Under the pieces are notes generated by a model, which did no database searches, was not told the origin of the DNA, and worked only from the letters and a program-made list of their open reading frames with translations. From Hemibagrus wyckioides (Eukaryota > Chordata > Actinopteri > Siluriformes > Bagridae), in the NCBI RefSeq assembly GCF_019097595.1, contig NC_080710.1:2383280-2447279 (forward strand): a stretch of DNA of 64,000 nt, written 5' to 3'. The position numbers and the translations under genes were made by a program. Each line of letters begins with the position of its first letter. The stretch's first letter is position 1. This document shows, in pieces, positions 1-8,643 of this stretch.

Positions 1-49
1 ATAACTGCATTTGTACTACTCTCACTGACTAGAAAGTCTCTCATTAGAA

Positions 50-92
50 GAAATCAATAAAGAATCTAATCTAATCTAATCTAATCTAATCC
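50..92 (+). repeat. Retroposon-like tail with (TAATC)n
   Basis: AATAAAGAATC is followed by about five tandem copies of TAATC. Poly(A)-signal-like sequence running into a short simple repeat is typical of the 3' end of fish non-LTR retroposons. No body of such an element can be recognised upstream, as only 49 bases are available. Inference only. Confidence 0.4.
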
Positions 93-535
93 TGGGCTCT
101 TAGGATCATTATCATCTCTCTGAGAGTGATCATTTCGGAAATGGGAGTCTGTGTACAATTGTTCAAATTCATTAATTAATTAATTTAGCACATTTTAGCA
201 CCAACACGTCAATCAGTCAGAGAGGGCTGGGCTTATTTGATACGTTTTTACCCTCCAAAAGAAAAAAAAATTGTTTTAAATCTTCTTTTGTATTATTTTG
301 AACCTTTATTGCTTTTTTGTAAACCCCGTGCTTTTTTCCAAGCCACTCAGAATGAGACGTGCAACATAAATACATTGATTTATGAACCTAATATTACATT
401 GTATAGACTCTATAGCCCTTATTATAACGTGTTGGGTGTTTAAATGTAATGAGTATAATGTGTTTTGTGTGCTCAGTGATCTAAATGTTTTAGTTATGAA
501 GATTTAAAAGCGCGTTATGTAAGCAGTGGGAGACC
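93..535. other. No gene seen
   Basis: AT-rich sequence with short open frames only. No coding bias, splice pattern or repeat was recognised. Confidence 0.5.
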
Positions 536-547
536 TGCGCATGCGCG
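536..547. promoter_or_regulatory. Candidate NRF1 site, possible nrsn1 promoter
   Basis: TGCGCATGCGCG contains the palindromic GCGCATGCGC core of the NRF1 (alpha-Pal) consensus, common in TATA-less CpG-type promoters. It lies about 4.7 kb upstream of the nrsn1 start codon, beside a locally CpG-richer stretch (540-650). The first nrsn1 coding exon begins only 8 bases before its ATG, so a separate upstream 5'UTR exon must exist. This is one plausible place for it. The assignment to nrsn1 is inference. Confidence 0.35.
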
Positions 548-655
548 GTGCATGTCTGGACGCACTCCTGCAGGAGATGCTGTGCTCAGAGTGATGGGAG
601 ACAGCAGGAGGACAAACATCACTCTCCACCGCCGGCTAGCACAGGTACAGGACGT
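548..655 (+). other. Possible 5' non-coding exon of nrsn1
   Basis: The sequence just downstream of the NRF1 site is GC-richer than its surroundings and ends in CACAG|GTACAG, an acceptable 5' splice site near 653. It would splice over about 4.5 kb to the acceptor at 5217-5218. Nothing else in the sequence proves it. Confidence 0.2.
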
Positions 656-880
656 GGGTTTTTTGTTGCACAATTATATACTGAAATATCGATTAAAATG
701 TTGCTCTCGACGCAGTGGAATGGTTTCTGAGCGCGTGGAAATAATGTTTATAATGGTGTTAATGGTGCAGTCGTGTATGGCTAGGATAGAGAAACCAGAA
801 AAAAAGGACAGCTTTTTATTTACAAAGCGTTTCTTTGTCAAAGCTGTAATCATATCATGATGACATATATAGTAAATAAA

Positions 881-906
881 ATAAGAAAGAAAGAAAGAAA
901 GAAAGT
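881..906. repeat. (GAAA)n microsatellite
   Basis: About six tandem copies of the tetranucleotide AAGA. The stretch 656-880 before it holds nothing I recognise. Confidence 0.8.
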
Positions 907-1092
907 CGTGACGTATTGCACATAAAGATGTCGATTATTATTCATATTTAGATACATATATATGTATTTATATTTATGGGGAGGTTTTTGTTTTGTTTTT
1001 GTTTTTTAAAAATCACTAGAAATAGGTCACCTTTGCTTTCTGATCTCGGAAAACTAGAAAGCAGAGGAGAAACGGATGTGACGGGACGGGCG

Positions 1093-1350
1093 TGACGTCA
1101 CCCGCTATGCTATTAAAACCACGTTTTTTTTGTTTAAATAATACGTTGAAGATGCTCGCAATCTTAGATGCTGTGCAAATATATATATATATATATATTA
1201 AACATAAATATAATAAAACATTAGTGGTTAGTTTTGCTTTACTACAGAGCCAACAGAGAGCACCTGCTGTTGCCAAGACGACCGTATGATCGCGTGATGA
1301 CGCAGTACGCTCTCTCTCTCTCTCTCTCTCTCTCTGGCGCGCGCCACGTG
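1093..1350. promoter_or_regulatory. Cluster of CRE, X-box-like and E-box motifs
   Basis: Seen directly: a full palindromic CRE, TGACGTCA, at 1093-1100; an X-box-like GTTGCC-AA-GACGAC at 1269-1282; a (CT)n tract at 1311-1336; and CACGTG at 1345-1350 inside a GCGCGC context. An (AT)n run lies between (about 1181-1199). The combination resembles a proximal promoter or enhancer rather than average intergenic DNA. The target gene is unknown; nrsn1 is the nearest gene in this direction. Confidence 0.3.
1311..1336. repeat. (CT)n microsatellite
   Basis: About 12 CT dinucleotides, ending at GGCGCGCGCCACGTG. Confidence 0.85.
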
Positions 1351-1533
1351 TCCGGGGTCAAAACACAACAGGGAAAGAAAAGAAATAAATATTGTATTAT
1401 TAATATTTCTCACTTGTTGTTAGAGATCTTTTACGAAACTTGTATTTGGAGCATTTATGGACTAGGAAGCCCTAAATGAAGCACAGAATTAAACAAAAAC
1501 AGAAAAAATTGACTGGATTCATTTGTACGATTA

Positions 1534-1536
1534 AAA

Positions 1537-1575
<39 letters not shown>

Positions 1576-1576
1576 A
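1534..1576. repeat. (AAAT)n microsatellite
   Basis: About ten tandem AAAT units. An open frame of FIYL repeats on the - strand is only this microsatellite. Confidence 0.85.
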
Positions 1577-2401
1577 CAAACCAACCAACCAGAATTTATA
1601 TGAATATGTACAGGATTCAAAACTTGTACAGTAAATACATCCATCACCGGGGCTGGAAACAGGATTTGAATATTTTACGAAGTCAATCATTTGCTTAAAA
1701 GTGCATAAAATGGTTTATTTTGCTATGGTTTAAAGTGGTTACATCATCATTTAGCTGCCGACAGACTCAGCTTGGACACATGCCCGTTTTCTGAAGTCAT
1801 CAATACCATCGATAATTATGAACTTTGTATAATAATTGCCACACTTGGAGTTTGTTTACATGACAAGTTAAAAGTTGAGCTAGCTTTTAAGCTTATTGTG
1901 AAGTAAAGACCTTGTCTTTGGACCTTGTAAGGATATTTACCTCATTAGCTAATTAGTTAGTGCAGCTAAGTTGATTGGGCTAACAGTGTTACTAGATTTA
2001 AAAGTAAAAATATATATAAGTTTGCATTTTACAGATTGTAAGGTGTTCATGTGAATGTCAGGATTTTCAGTCTGTGTGTGTGTGTGTGTGTGTGAAGTGA
2101 ATCTGATGTAAAGATAATAGCGTAAAGTAACCATTAACTTGGATAAACTTGGTCATTAATCACTGGAAATGTTTGAACACATGAACATTTTGTTTTAGCA
2201 CACTGTGATTGGGGGGAAAAAAAATAACGTGCATGAAGATTTCACAGTGTGAAAGTGGTGCTAATGCCATAATACGCAAAACGACGAAAATACGTCATGA
2301 AGACCGCTTCAAATAGCAACACACGTTACATGCATCATTTGGTTCCTCCTGGATCATTAGGACCTGAAAATAACACACCATGCTGCCTCCTAGACAGAAG
2401 A

Positions 2402-2437
<36 letters not shown>

Positions 2438-3214
2438 CCAGGCGTGATTTAATTACACCATTATACAGGAAGCTCGTTGTGTTCTCTCTGCTCATGTCCT
2501 CCTCTGAATCTAATTTAGAAATGTTCCTACCATGAAAATCTTTCATCACTGTTTATGCTGAGAGAGAGAGAGAGAGAGAGAGTTTTCTCTTTAGATTTAG
2601 CCTAAATTATACAACAAGGATGTTTTCCCTGTGGAATTGAATGGAACCGGTCTTCTTGTCAGGAGAACAGATGCCACCTTAAATGCTGTGTATCTGAGAA
2701 AATAAAGGGTTCTTCATGGTTTCTTCAGTGACTGGAGGGATCTTGGGTTTCTGATAGGGTTCTGTAAAGCATTTCTAAAAACCTGAACACTTCGTTCTTC
2801 CTCCAGAGGAACAATCTAAAGAGGTTTCTGTGCTTCTTGTTTTTTTAAATGCTGCTTTTTCCTTTTAAACTGGTTGAAGTTCTCGTAAGAACATCAGCTG
2901 CATGTGAATTGTGATACCTTCATTGAACATCGCTCTTAAAACATTGTGGGTTTTGTTTTTCGATAATAATGTGTACTAAGGGTTCTGCTTCTGAAGGAGT
3001 TAAACTTGGTATCCTCGCTAATATGGAAAGTTCTAGGCTTCTTTATGTAAGCTTTAAGGGTTAAAAGAAACTACTGGTTTGAGATTAAATGTGATTAATC
3101 CTTCACTGAAGTGACCCAGAGACTTAACAAGACAAAATGATGACTATAAATCTCCTGACTCACAGAAAGGTTCCTGAAGAGTTCTTCTAAGAGTTAAGAA
3201 TGGTATCCTGGGAA
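1577..3214. other. No gene seen; several microsatellites
   Basis: The stretch holds (TG)n at about 2075-2094, (AC)n at about 2402-2435 and (GA)n at about 2562-2582. Otherwise I see AT-rich sequence without coding signal. It would lie in the first, non-coding intron of nrsn1 if the upstream exon is real. Confidence 0.5.
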
Positions 3215-3725
3215 CCTTTTCTGAATGAGAACTTTTTTTCAAGAGGAACCTTTGTGAAAAGGAAATTTTTTTGACGAAGAACTTTTTTTTTTGAAGAGGA
3301 ACCTTTTGTGAAGGAGAGTCTTTTCTGAAGAAGAATGTTTTCTGAAGGAGAACTTTTTTGAAGAGGATACTTTTGTGAAGAGGAAGTTTTTCTGAAAGAG
3401 AACTTTTTTTGAAAAGAAACCTTTGTGAAAAGGAACCTTTTGTGAAGGAGAGCCTTTTCTAAAAGAGAATGTTTACTGAAGGAGAACATTTTTTGAAGGG
3501 GAACGTTTTCTAAAGAGGAACCTTTTGTGAAGAGGAACTTTTTCTGGGGGAGAACATTTTTTGAAGAGGAACCTTTTGTGAAGGAGAGCCTTGTTAAAAG
3601 AGAATGTTTTCTGAAGGAGACCTTTTTTTGAAGGGGATCCTTTTCTGAAGAGGAACCTTTTCTGAAGAGGAACGTTTTCTGGAGGAGTATGTTTTTTTTG
3701 AAGAGGAACCTTTCTAAAGGAGAAC
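3215..3725. repeat. Degenerate purine-rich minisatellite
   Basis: Diverged short units alternate GAAGAGGAACCTTTT and GAAGGAGAAC-like segments, with T-runs of variable length. Units are about 18-28 bp and not kept in frame. Open frames on the - strand (for example 3187-3759) translate as K/F/S-rich repeats and are treated as artefacts. The DNA is strongly purine/pyrimidine-asymmetric. Confidence 0.75.
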
Positions 3726-3868
3726 ACTGTAACACATCAGAGTAACGCATGTCCTTCATGTGTTATTGCTTTTAGAGAACATTATGATGAAACAATTACA
3801 TTTGTGTTGAAAATATTAAAAGTAAAATGACTCCACCGCTCACTGGAGTCTGTTATCAGTCAGCGCTG

Positions 3869-3881
3869 GTTGCTAAGCAAC
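3869..3881. promoter_or_regulatory. Perfect X-box palindrome (RFX-type)
   Basis: GTTGCT-A-AGCAAC is a perfect inverted repeat of two half-sites, each close to the RFX consensus halves GTNRCC and RGYAAC, with a 1-nt spacer. It lies about 1.35 kb upstream of the nrsn1 start codon. RFX factors bind such sites in ciliary and neuronal genes. Function here is inference. Confidence 0.4.
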
Positions 3882-4361
3882 ATAATGGTTTTAAAAAAGC
3901 GACACAGAGGTTTATGGCTGTGGTTTGAATCCTGGGGCAGATCAGATCTTAGACTCTATCAGATCTATAATAAAGCTTTTTCCATTCTCTGATCCTGACG
4001 CAGGGTGAGCGAGTGTGAATGTAATCTGAGCTTCATCCTCCCTGAATTCCGAATACCCTTTCTGCATTTCATCACCTGCTGAACTGCTGATTCGGTTCTG
4101 CTGATGTTCTGGGGACAGAAACCCCAGTGCTGACCTGGCTTTCTGAGGCTTTTTGCAGACACGAGCTTTACTGCTGTCCCACGAGACAATAATAAAACAG
4201 TGTTCCTTTATCAGGGCTCTCAGGTTTCTCATGTGAGGAACAAAGTTAATATCTGTGTCCTTAAAGATGACATTTCCCACAAGGCATTGCTCTTACTAAA
4301 CTCTACAAACTAAAGCATGACATGTTTTAAAAGAATCACTTTCGACTCTCTCACTATTTTA
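3882..4361. other. No gene seen
   Basis: Contains one tRNA B-box-like string (GGTTTGAATCC, about 3922-3932), but no A-box or tRNA fold that I could recognise. No coding signal. Confidence 0.4.
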
Positions 4362-5205
4362 TTATCTCACAAACGATCTCTCTCACACATACTGCCATAC
4401 TCTCACTGTCTCACATACTATCTCATTATCTGGTTATTTCACATATATCTCTCACACATACTGTCTCACTCTCACTGTCTCACATACTATCTCATCATCT
4501 TGTTATTTTACGTCTCTCACACATACTGTCTCACTCCCACATACTGTCTCACTCTCACTATCTCACATACTATCTCATCATCTTGTTATTTTACGTCTCT
4601 CACACATACTGTCTCACTCCCACATACTGTCTCACTCTCACTATCTCACATACTATCTCATCATCTTGTTATTTTACGTCTCTCACACATACTGTCTCAC
4701 TCCCACATACTGTCTCACTCTCACTATCTCACATACTATCTCATCATCTTGTTATTTTACGTCTCTCACACATACTGTCTCACTCCCACATACTGTCTTA
4801 CTCTCACCATCTCACATACTATCTCAGTATCTTATCTCACGTGTCTCTCCCACATACTGTCTCACTCTCACTATCTTATCTCACATATCTCTCACACATA
4901 CTGCCTTACTTTTACTATCTCGCATTCTATTACACTATCTCATATATTATTTCTCATGTGTACTGTCTCACTATCTCACATACTATTTATCACTTACTGT
5001 CTCACATATCTCACTATCTCACATACAGTCTTACTATCTCACATACTATCTCACTATCTTGCACTTCATTTCTTACTTACTGTCTCTCACATACCTCACT
5101 ATCTCATGCTGTCTTACTGTCACATACTATCTCACTATCTCATACTATCTCACATACTGTCTCTCTCACATACCACCTCTCTCACATACTGTCTCACTCT
5201 GTGTG
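4362..5205. repeat. CT/CA-rich minisatellite before the nrsn1 coding exon
   Basis: Tandem units built on CACATACTGTCTCACTCTCA, with a longer ~83-bp higher-order unit repeated about four times between 4490 and 4800 (CATCTTGTTATTTTACGTC recurs). It decays into shorter CTCACATACT variants and ends about 15 bases before the TGTGTCTCAG splice acceptor. It therefore supplies the pyrimidine-rich DNA upstream of the nrsn1 3' splice site. Long S/H/L/T/Y open frames across it are repeat artefacts. Confidence 0.85.
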
Positions 5206-5218
5206 TGTTGTGTCTCAG

Positions 5219-5224
5219 ATGTGA
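5219..5224 (+). promoter_or_regulatory. Start-stop mini uORF before the nrsn1 ATG
   Basis: The first six bases of the first coding exon read ATG TGA, a minimal open frame of one codon, two bases before the nrsn1 ATG at 5227. The acceptor AG is at 5217-5218, so the bases before the upstream ATG come from the previous, unidentified exon. Start-stop elements are known to slow or reduce initiation at a downstream start. Confidence 0.5.
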
Positions 5225-5226
5225 AG

Positions 5227-5406
5227 ATGGCGTCGTGCCCGGAGTTGTGTGGCTCGGAGTACGGTGAGGGAGGGCCTCAGCGGTATGGCGTTCGCTCCTA
5301 CCTGCACCAGTTCTATGAGGACTGCACCTCCTCCATCTGGGAGCGTCACCATGATGAGTTCCAGACGCAGAGATCACCCAGCCGGTGGAGCTCTGTCCTC
5401 TGGAAG
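5227..5406 (+). CDS. nrsn1: nrsn1 coding exon A (residues 1-60)
   Basis: Encodes the cytosolic N-terminus up to LWK. The acceptor is TGTGTCTCAG (AG at 5217-5218). The donor is AAG|GTCACA, weak because of C at +3, but the protein join LWK|VCVAVG coincides with the start of the first membrane segment in relatives. Confidence 0.92.
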
Positions 5407-5994
5407 GTCACACTACAGCCTTACGTTTCATTAGTGCTCTTCACTTCAACTTTCGATGCATGTTAATGCAGCTATTCTAAATCTGGGCTTTTAATTAGGA
5501 ATTTTGTTGTGTTTAGAATTTTAGAAACATTTAAAGCCTTTCTAAGGTTTGTTCATCTTTGGGTTTTAATCTTGGTGGTTTTAATGTACAATGTTGTGTG
5601 TGTGTCTCAGGTGTGTGTGGCGGTTGGAGCGGTGATATTGGTCTCAGGTCTGTCGGTGCTGCTGGTGGGTTATGCCACGCCCCCACGCCTGGAGGCATTC
5701 GGAGAGGACGAGTTGCTGTTCGTGGATGGTCGAGCCGTGCGCTTTAACCGTGCCCTAGATGCCTGCAAACTGGGCGGAGCCGTGCTCTTCTGTGTGGGCG
5801 GAGCCGGCGTGGCAGCCGGTCTCATCTTGTTGGCCGCCTGTGGACAAGGCGGAACTAAAGATGATCTCCGCCTCCAGCGGCGCTTCAAAGAGCGACTAGC
5901 GGAGATCCAGGCATCTGTCCCTAACTCCGGAGACGCCAAAGTTCCTGTCACGTTGTCCAAAGTCCAGAACATCCAGCCTGGTGCTGAACCCTGA
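5227..5994 (+). CDS. nrsn1: Neurensin-1, two coding exons (5227-5406 joined to 5611-5994)
   Basis: The product is a 187-aa two-pass membrane protein of the neurensin family. Neurensins are neuronal vesicle proteins linked to neurite extension and axonal transport (family knowledge). Seen here: a conserved N-terminal block (residues 18-32, QRYGVRSYLHQFYED) and RSPSRWSSVLWK at 49-60, both near-identical to what I recall of mammalian NRSN1. A first hydrophobic segment lies at about 61-82, followed by PPRLEAFGE and a short loop. A second hydrophobic segment lies at about 113-136. The tail is basic (RRFKERLAEIQ) and ends in VPVTLSKVQNIQP. Human NRSN1 is about 195 aa, so this copy is full length. 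The start at 5227 is the first long-frame ATG and has A at -3 and G at +4. The single coding intron is 204 bp and phase 0. The gene converges with dcdc2, as on human 6p22. The hits to NRSN1 landmarks make NRSN2 less likely. Confidence 0.93.
5611..5994 (+). CDS. nrsn1: nrsn1 coding exon B (residues 61-187)
   Basis: Follows a TGTGTGTGTCTCAG acceptor and stays open to TGA at 5992-5994. Encodes both membrane segments and the basic tail. The antisense open frame at 5670-6029 is a shadow. Confidence 0.93.
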   Translation: MCVAVGAVILVSGLSVLLVGYATPPRLEAFGEDELLFVDGRAVRFNRALDACKLGGAVLFCVGGAGVAAGLILLAACGQGGTKDDLRLQRRFKERLAEIQASVPNSGDAKVPVTLSKVQNIQPGAEP

Positions 5995-7350
5995 CCTCCA
6001 CGGACACTTAGCCTTCCATTATTACACAACGCGTCATGTTATTGTAGTAGAGCAGCACACGTTAACACCAGAGATCGCTGCATCAATCATGATTCAGGAA
6101 ACAAACACAAAGTGATGCGTCCAGTCCTGGTTCTGTGTAGCTCAAGTAAATCCGACTTTAAACAACCGAAAACTAAATTCATGAAGTGTAAGTGACGATG
6201 ATCGTTATTGACTGGTTTTGTTATTGAGATACGCTGTATAGTGAAGCTAAGCACATTTGTGAACTATCAAGAAAGGATCGAATAAGCTTAGCATAACAAC
6301 CTACTAGCAGCCGCTAATCGTTGCTGTTACACATTTCTGTTAAATGGGAAACTCTGACCTGACTGTCTTAATGATGCTAATGTAGTATTTACGTTGAGAA
6401 AAGAGACAGGATATTTCACATAATTAAACTGCGACAGTTATAAAATCTCATCTGTAGCAGTTTAATTATTATATTTAATATCATTTCATGAGCCGTTAAT
6501 GTGTAGTTACCTCATGCTGCATTCCTGCTAGCAAGCGACAGCAAAATGGACTTTTACACAGAATATATAAGTACTGATTTTCAGGAAGTGCCATGCCCAC
6601 AACCAACCAACTACAAGCAACGTGCTGCTTGATAGCGTGAATTTTCGGCCGACTTTATATAGGTTTCATTTATTGCTTTTTTTCAGGGACAACTTTTTAA
6701 GTCACTTTTGTTTTGCGATAACATCATCCTCATCCTCATCATCAATCACCTACGTAACTGTCAGCGATATAACCGTACAATTATTTCCGCCTTCTGAACA
6801 ACACATCGTCTGATCTGAGCCGATTTCTCCAAACACGCTAATCACAAAGCCAACCCGGAATATTGGTTATTTACGTCTATCATTAAAAATTTATATTCAA
6901 GTTGCATAAAAATAATGCTCATGATAATGAGCTGCTACTGATTTTAATTTTCTGATAAAATTCTGTAAAAATAATCAGAATTCCTTCAGCAGCAGTTAAA
7001 GGTTTTATTTACGGAGCACAGTGATGACGGGATGGAACTAACGAGTAAATCCATCATTTTTATTGGTCCAAATCAATCCATAATTCATATTTCTCTTTGT
7101 CTGAGTTTAAAGTCTGCTTTGATATGGAGTTTTTGTGTATTAAGTATGAGCCCCAAATCCGGATATTAATGCAGGAAATCAGGAAAAAATAATGAAAAAA
7201 GCAATTTTTACAATTATCTAGAACTTTCTTCACAGCATTGTGTTTGTTTGTTTTTTGCGTTTCAGCAGCGTCACCGAGTGAAGCCGAGTCTGTCGGATGG
7301 TTTCTGTGTACCATATTGGTAAAGACAATAAAAGCCAGGTCTCCATCTGT
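5995..7350 (+). other. nrsn1: Probable nrsn1 3'UTR
   Basis: About 1.35 kb of AT-rich, non-coding sequence between the stop codon and the first well-placed poly(A) signal. No repeats or coding frames stand out. Confidence 0.6.
7327..7332 (+). terminator. nrsn1: nrsn1 poly(A) signal
   Basis: AATAAA is followed 15-30 bases later by a T/GT-rich stretch (TCTGTGTTTGTAC), the layout expected of a cleavage site near 7350. A second AATAAA at 7437-7442 could be an alternative. Confidence 0.6.
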
Positions 7351-8139
7351 GTTTGTACATTCTTTTTTCCTCCGCTAATTTTCAACCAGTTGTTACGGTT
7401 TTAAACAAAATGCAAAAAAACAATCATTTTAATTTCAATAAAGTGTCATAATCACTGCACAGGGTTCACGGCAGGATCGTTGAGCTTCTGTGAAAACAAC
7501 CATCTGTTTTACACCCAAACGGCTTCCTGGAGCTCCAGATGTGGTGTGTTTACTGAGTAAAAAACATTTTTTAGTAAGAAAAACAACAAGAACTGTGTAA
7601 CACACCTGACTGCAGCTGTTGCTCCACACCATCCTTCACGTCATCAAGTTTATTTTGCACTTAAAAAGCTTAATTAACTTAATCACATCATTGCTCATTA
7701 GATCCAGGATCCGTCGTGAATACACTTTGACATTTCTGACACAGCGATAAAACACACTTCTTCAACCGCAAATCCATCACTAAATCTTTATTATCGTTTG
7801 TTTTGTGTATGAATTCTCTTTATTCAGGATAATGAACAGATAAACAATAAATCTCTCATTTTTTTAAACGTGTGTGAGTTTGTTACATCACAACTCGACA
7901 CGTTCACACACACACACACACACACGCTACAGCTCTGACGTTACTACATCACACGTTCATGTTGCTCTGTGTCCATATTCCAGTCCCCGTGTCCATATAT
8001 GGAGTCAAAGACACGCCCCCAGTTGTATATTCTGTGTTCATTTTAATGTCATATGCAAATATGTTTTTGTTTGACCTTATAAGGACTTCCTCCACTGCTA
8101 CCTATTAATAAAGAAATAAAATATTAAGTGCTATATACT
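7351..8139. other. Gap between the convergent 3' ends of nrsn1 and dcdc2
   Basis: About 0.8 kb without coding signal. Holds an (AC)n microsatellite at 7905-7926. An alternative nrsn1 poly(A) signal lies at 7437. Confidence 0.6.
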
Positions 8140-8157
8140 CTTTACTCTGTTGCTAAA

Positions 8158-8163
8158 TTTATT
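8158..8163 (-). terminator. dcdc2: dcdc2 distal poly(A) signal
   Basis: TTTATT on the + strand reads AATAAA on the - strand, about 40 bases after the TGA at 8203-8205. A T-rich downstream element follows on the - strand (TTTTATTTCTTTATT, about 8105-8125). This gives a very short 3'UTR for the long isoform. Confidence 0.6.
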
Positions 8164-8202
8164 GGTATTTTCTGATGACATCACTGTCGCTAGTTTCCTC
8201 TC

Positions 8203-8643
8203 TCAGCTTTCTTCTCCTCCAGCTTCTCCTGCTTCCTCTCCACTTCCTATTTCCCCTGCGGCTTCCTCCTCAGGTGGTTCGGCGTTGTCTTCTCCTGCTG
8301 CATCTGAATCGGCCACCGCCTCTACTTCTGCCACCGCTTCCTCTTCCACTGCTGCCTCGTCCTCTGCTTCTGCCTCCCCTTCTCCCTCCTCTGCTGCTTC
8401 TTCCTCTTCTGCTGCCTCTTCCTCTCCAGCTGCTGTCTCTTCCTCTCCAGCTGCTGCCTCTTCCTCTCCAGCTGCTGCCTCTTCCTCTCCAGCTGCTGCC
8501 TCTTCCTCTCCAGCTGCTGCCTCTTCCTCTTCAGCTGTTGCCTCTTCCCCTCCGGCTGCTGCCTCTTCTTCTTCAGCTGCTGCCTCTTCTTCTTCAGCTG
8601 CTGCCTCTTCTTCTTCAGTTGCTTTGTCCTCACTGCCATATAC
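8203..8643 (-). CDS. dcdc2: dcdc2 exon 9, acidic C-terminal tail
   Basis: Encodes 146 aa (residues 332-477), mostly Glu and Ala, ending GEAGGEES then TGA. The acceptor TTCACTTCCTCACAG|GTATATGG has a good pyrimidine tract and a possible branch site (TTAAC) about 30 bases upstream. Phase 0 matches the putative exon 8 donor. The length agrees with the human protein total, and the strong negative charge agrees with the acidic C-terminus of human DCDC2. The region is open in several frames, so openness alone is not proof. Frames on the + strand (for example 8150-9646) give Ser/Ala repeats and are shadows. Confidence 0.62.
   Translation of the reverse strand, partial: VYGSEDKATEEEEAAAEEEEAAAEEEEAAAGGEEATAEEEEAAAGEEEAAAGEEEAAAGEEEAAAGEEETAAGEEEAAEEEEAAEEGEGEAEAEDEAAVEEEAVAEVEAVADSDAAGEDNAEPPEEEAAGEIGSGEEAGEAGGEES

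Noticed and set aside
3187..3759. 190-codon - strand frame rich in K, F and S
   Set aside because: Translation of a degenerate purine-rich minisatellite; no domain or splice context.
3922..3932. tRNA B-box-like string (possible SINE or tRNA)
   Set aside because: No A-box at the right distance and no cloverleaf could be seen.
4317..5466. Three long + strand frames of SHILSH/TYCLT repeats, one running into nrsn1
   Set aside because: Minisatellite artefacts. The true nrsn1 start is 5227, after a splice acceptor that separates it from the array.
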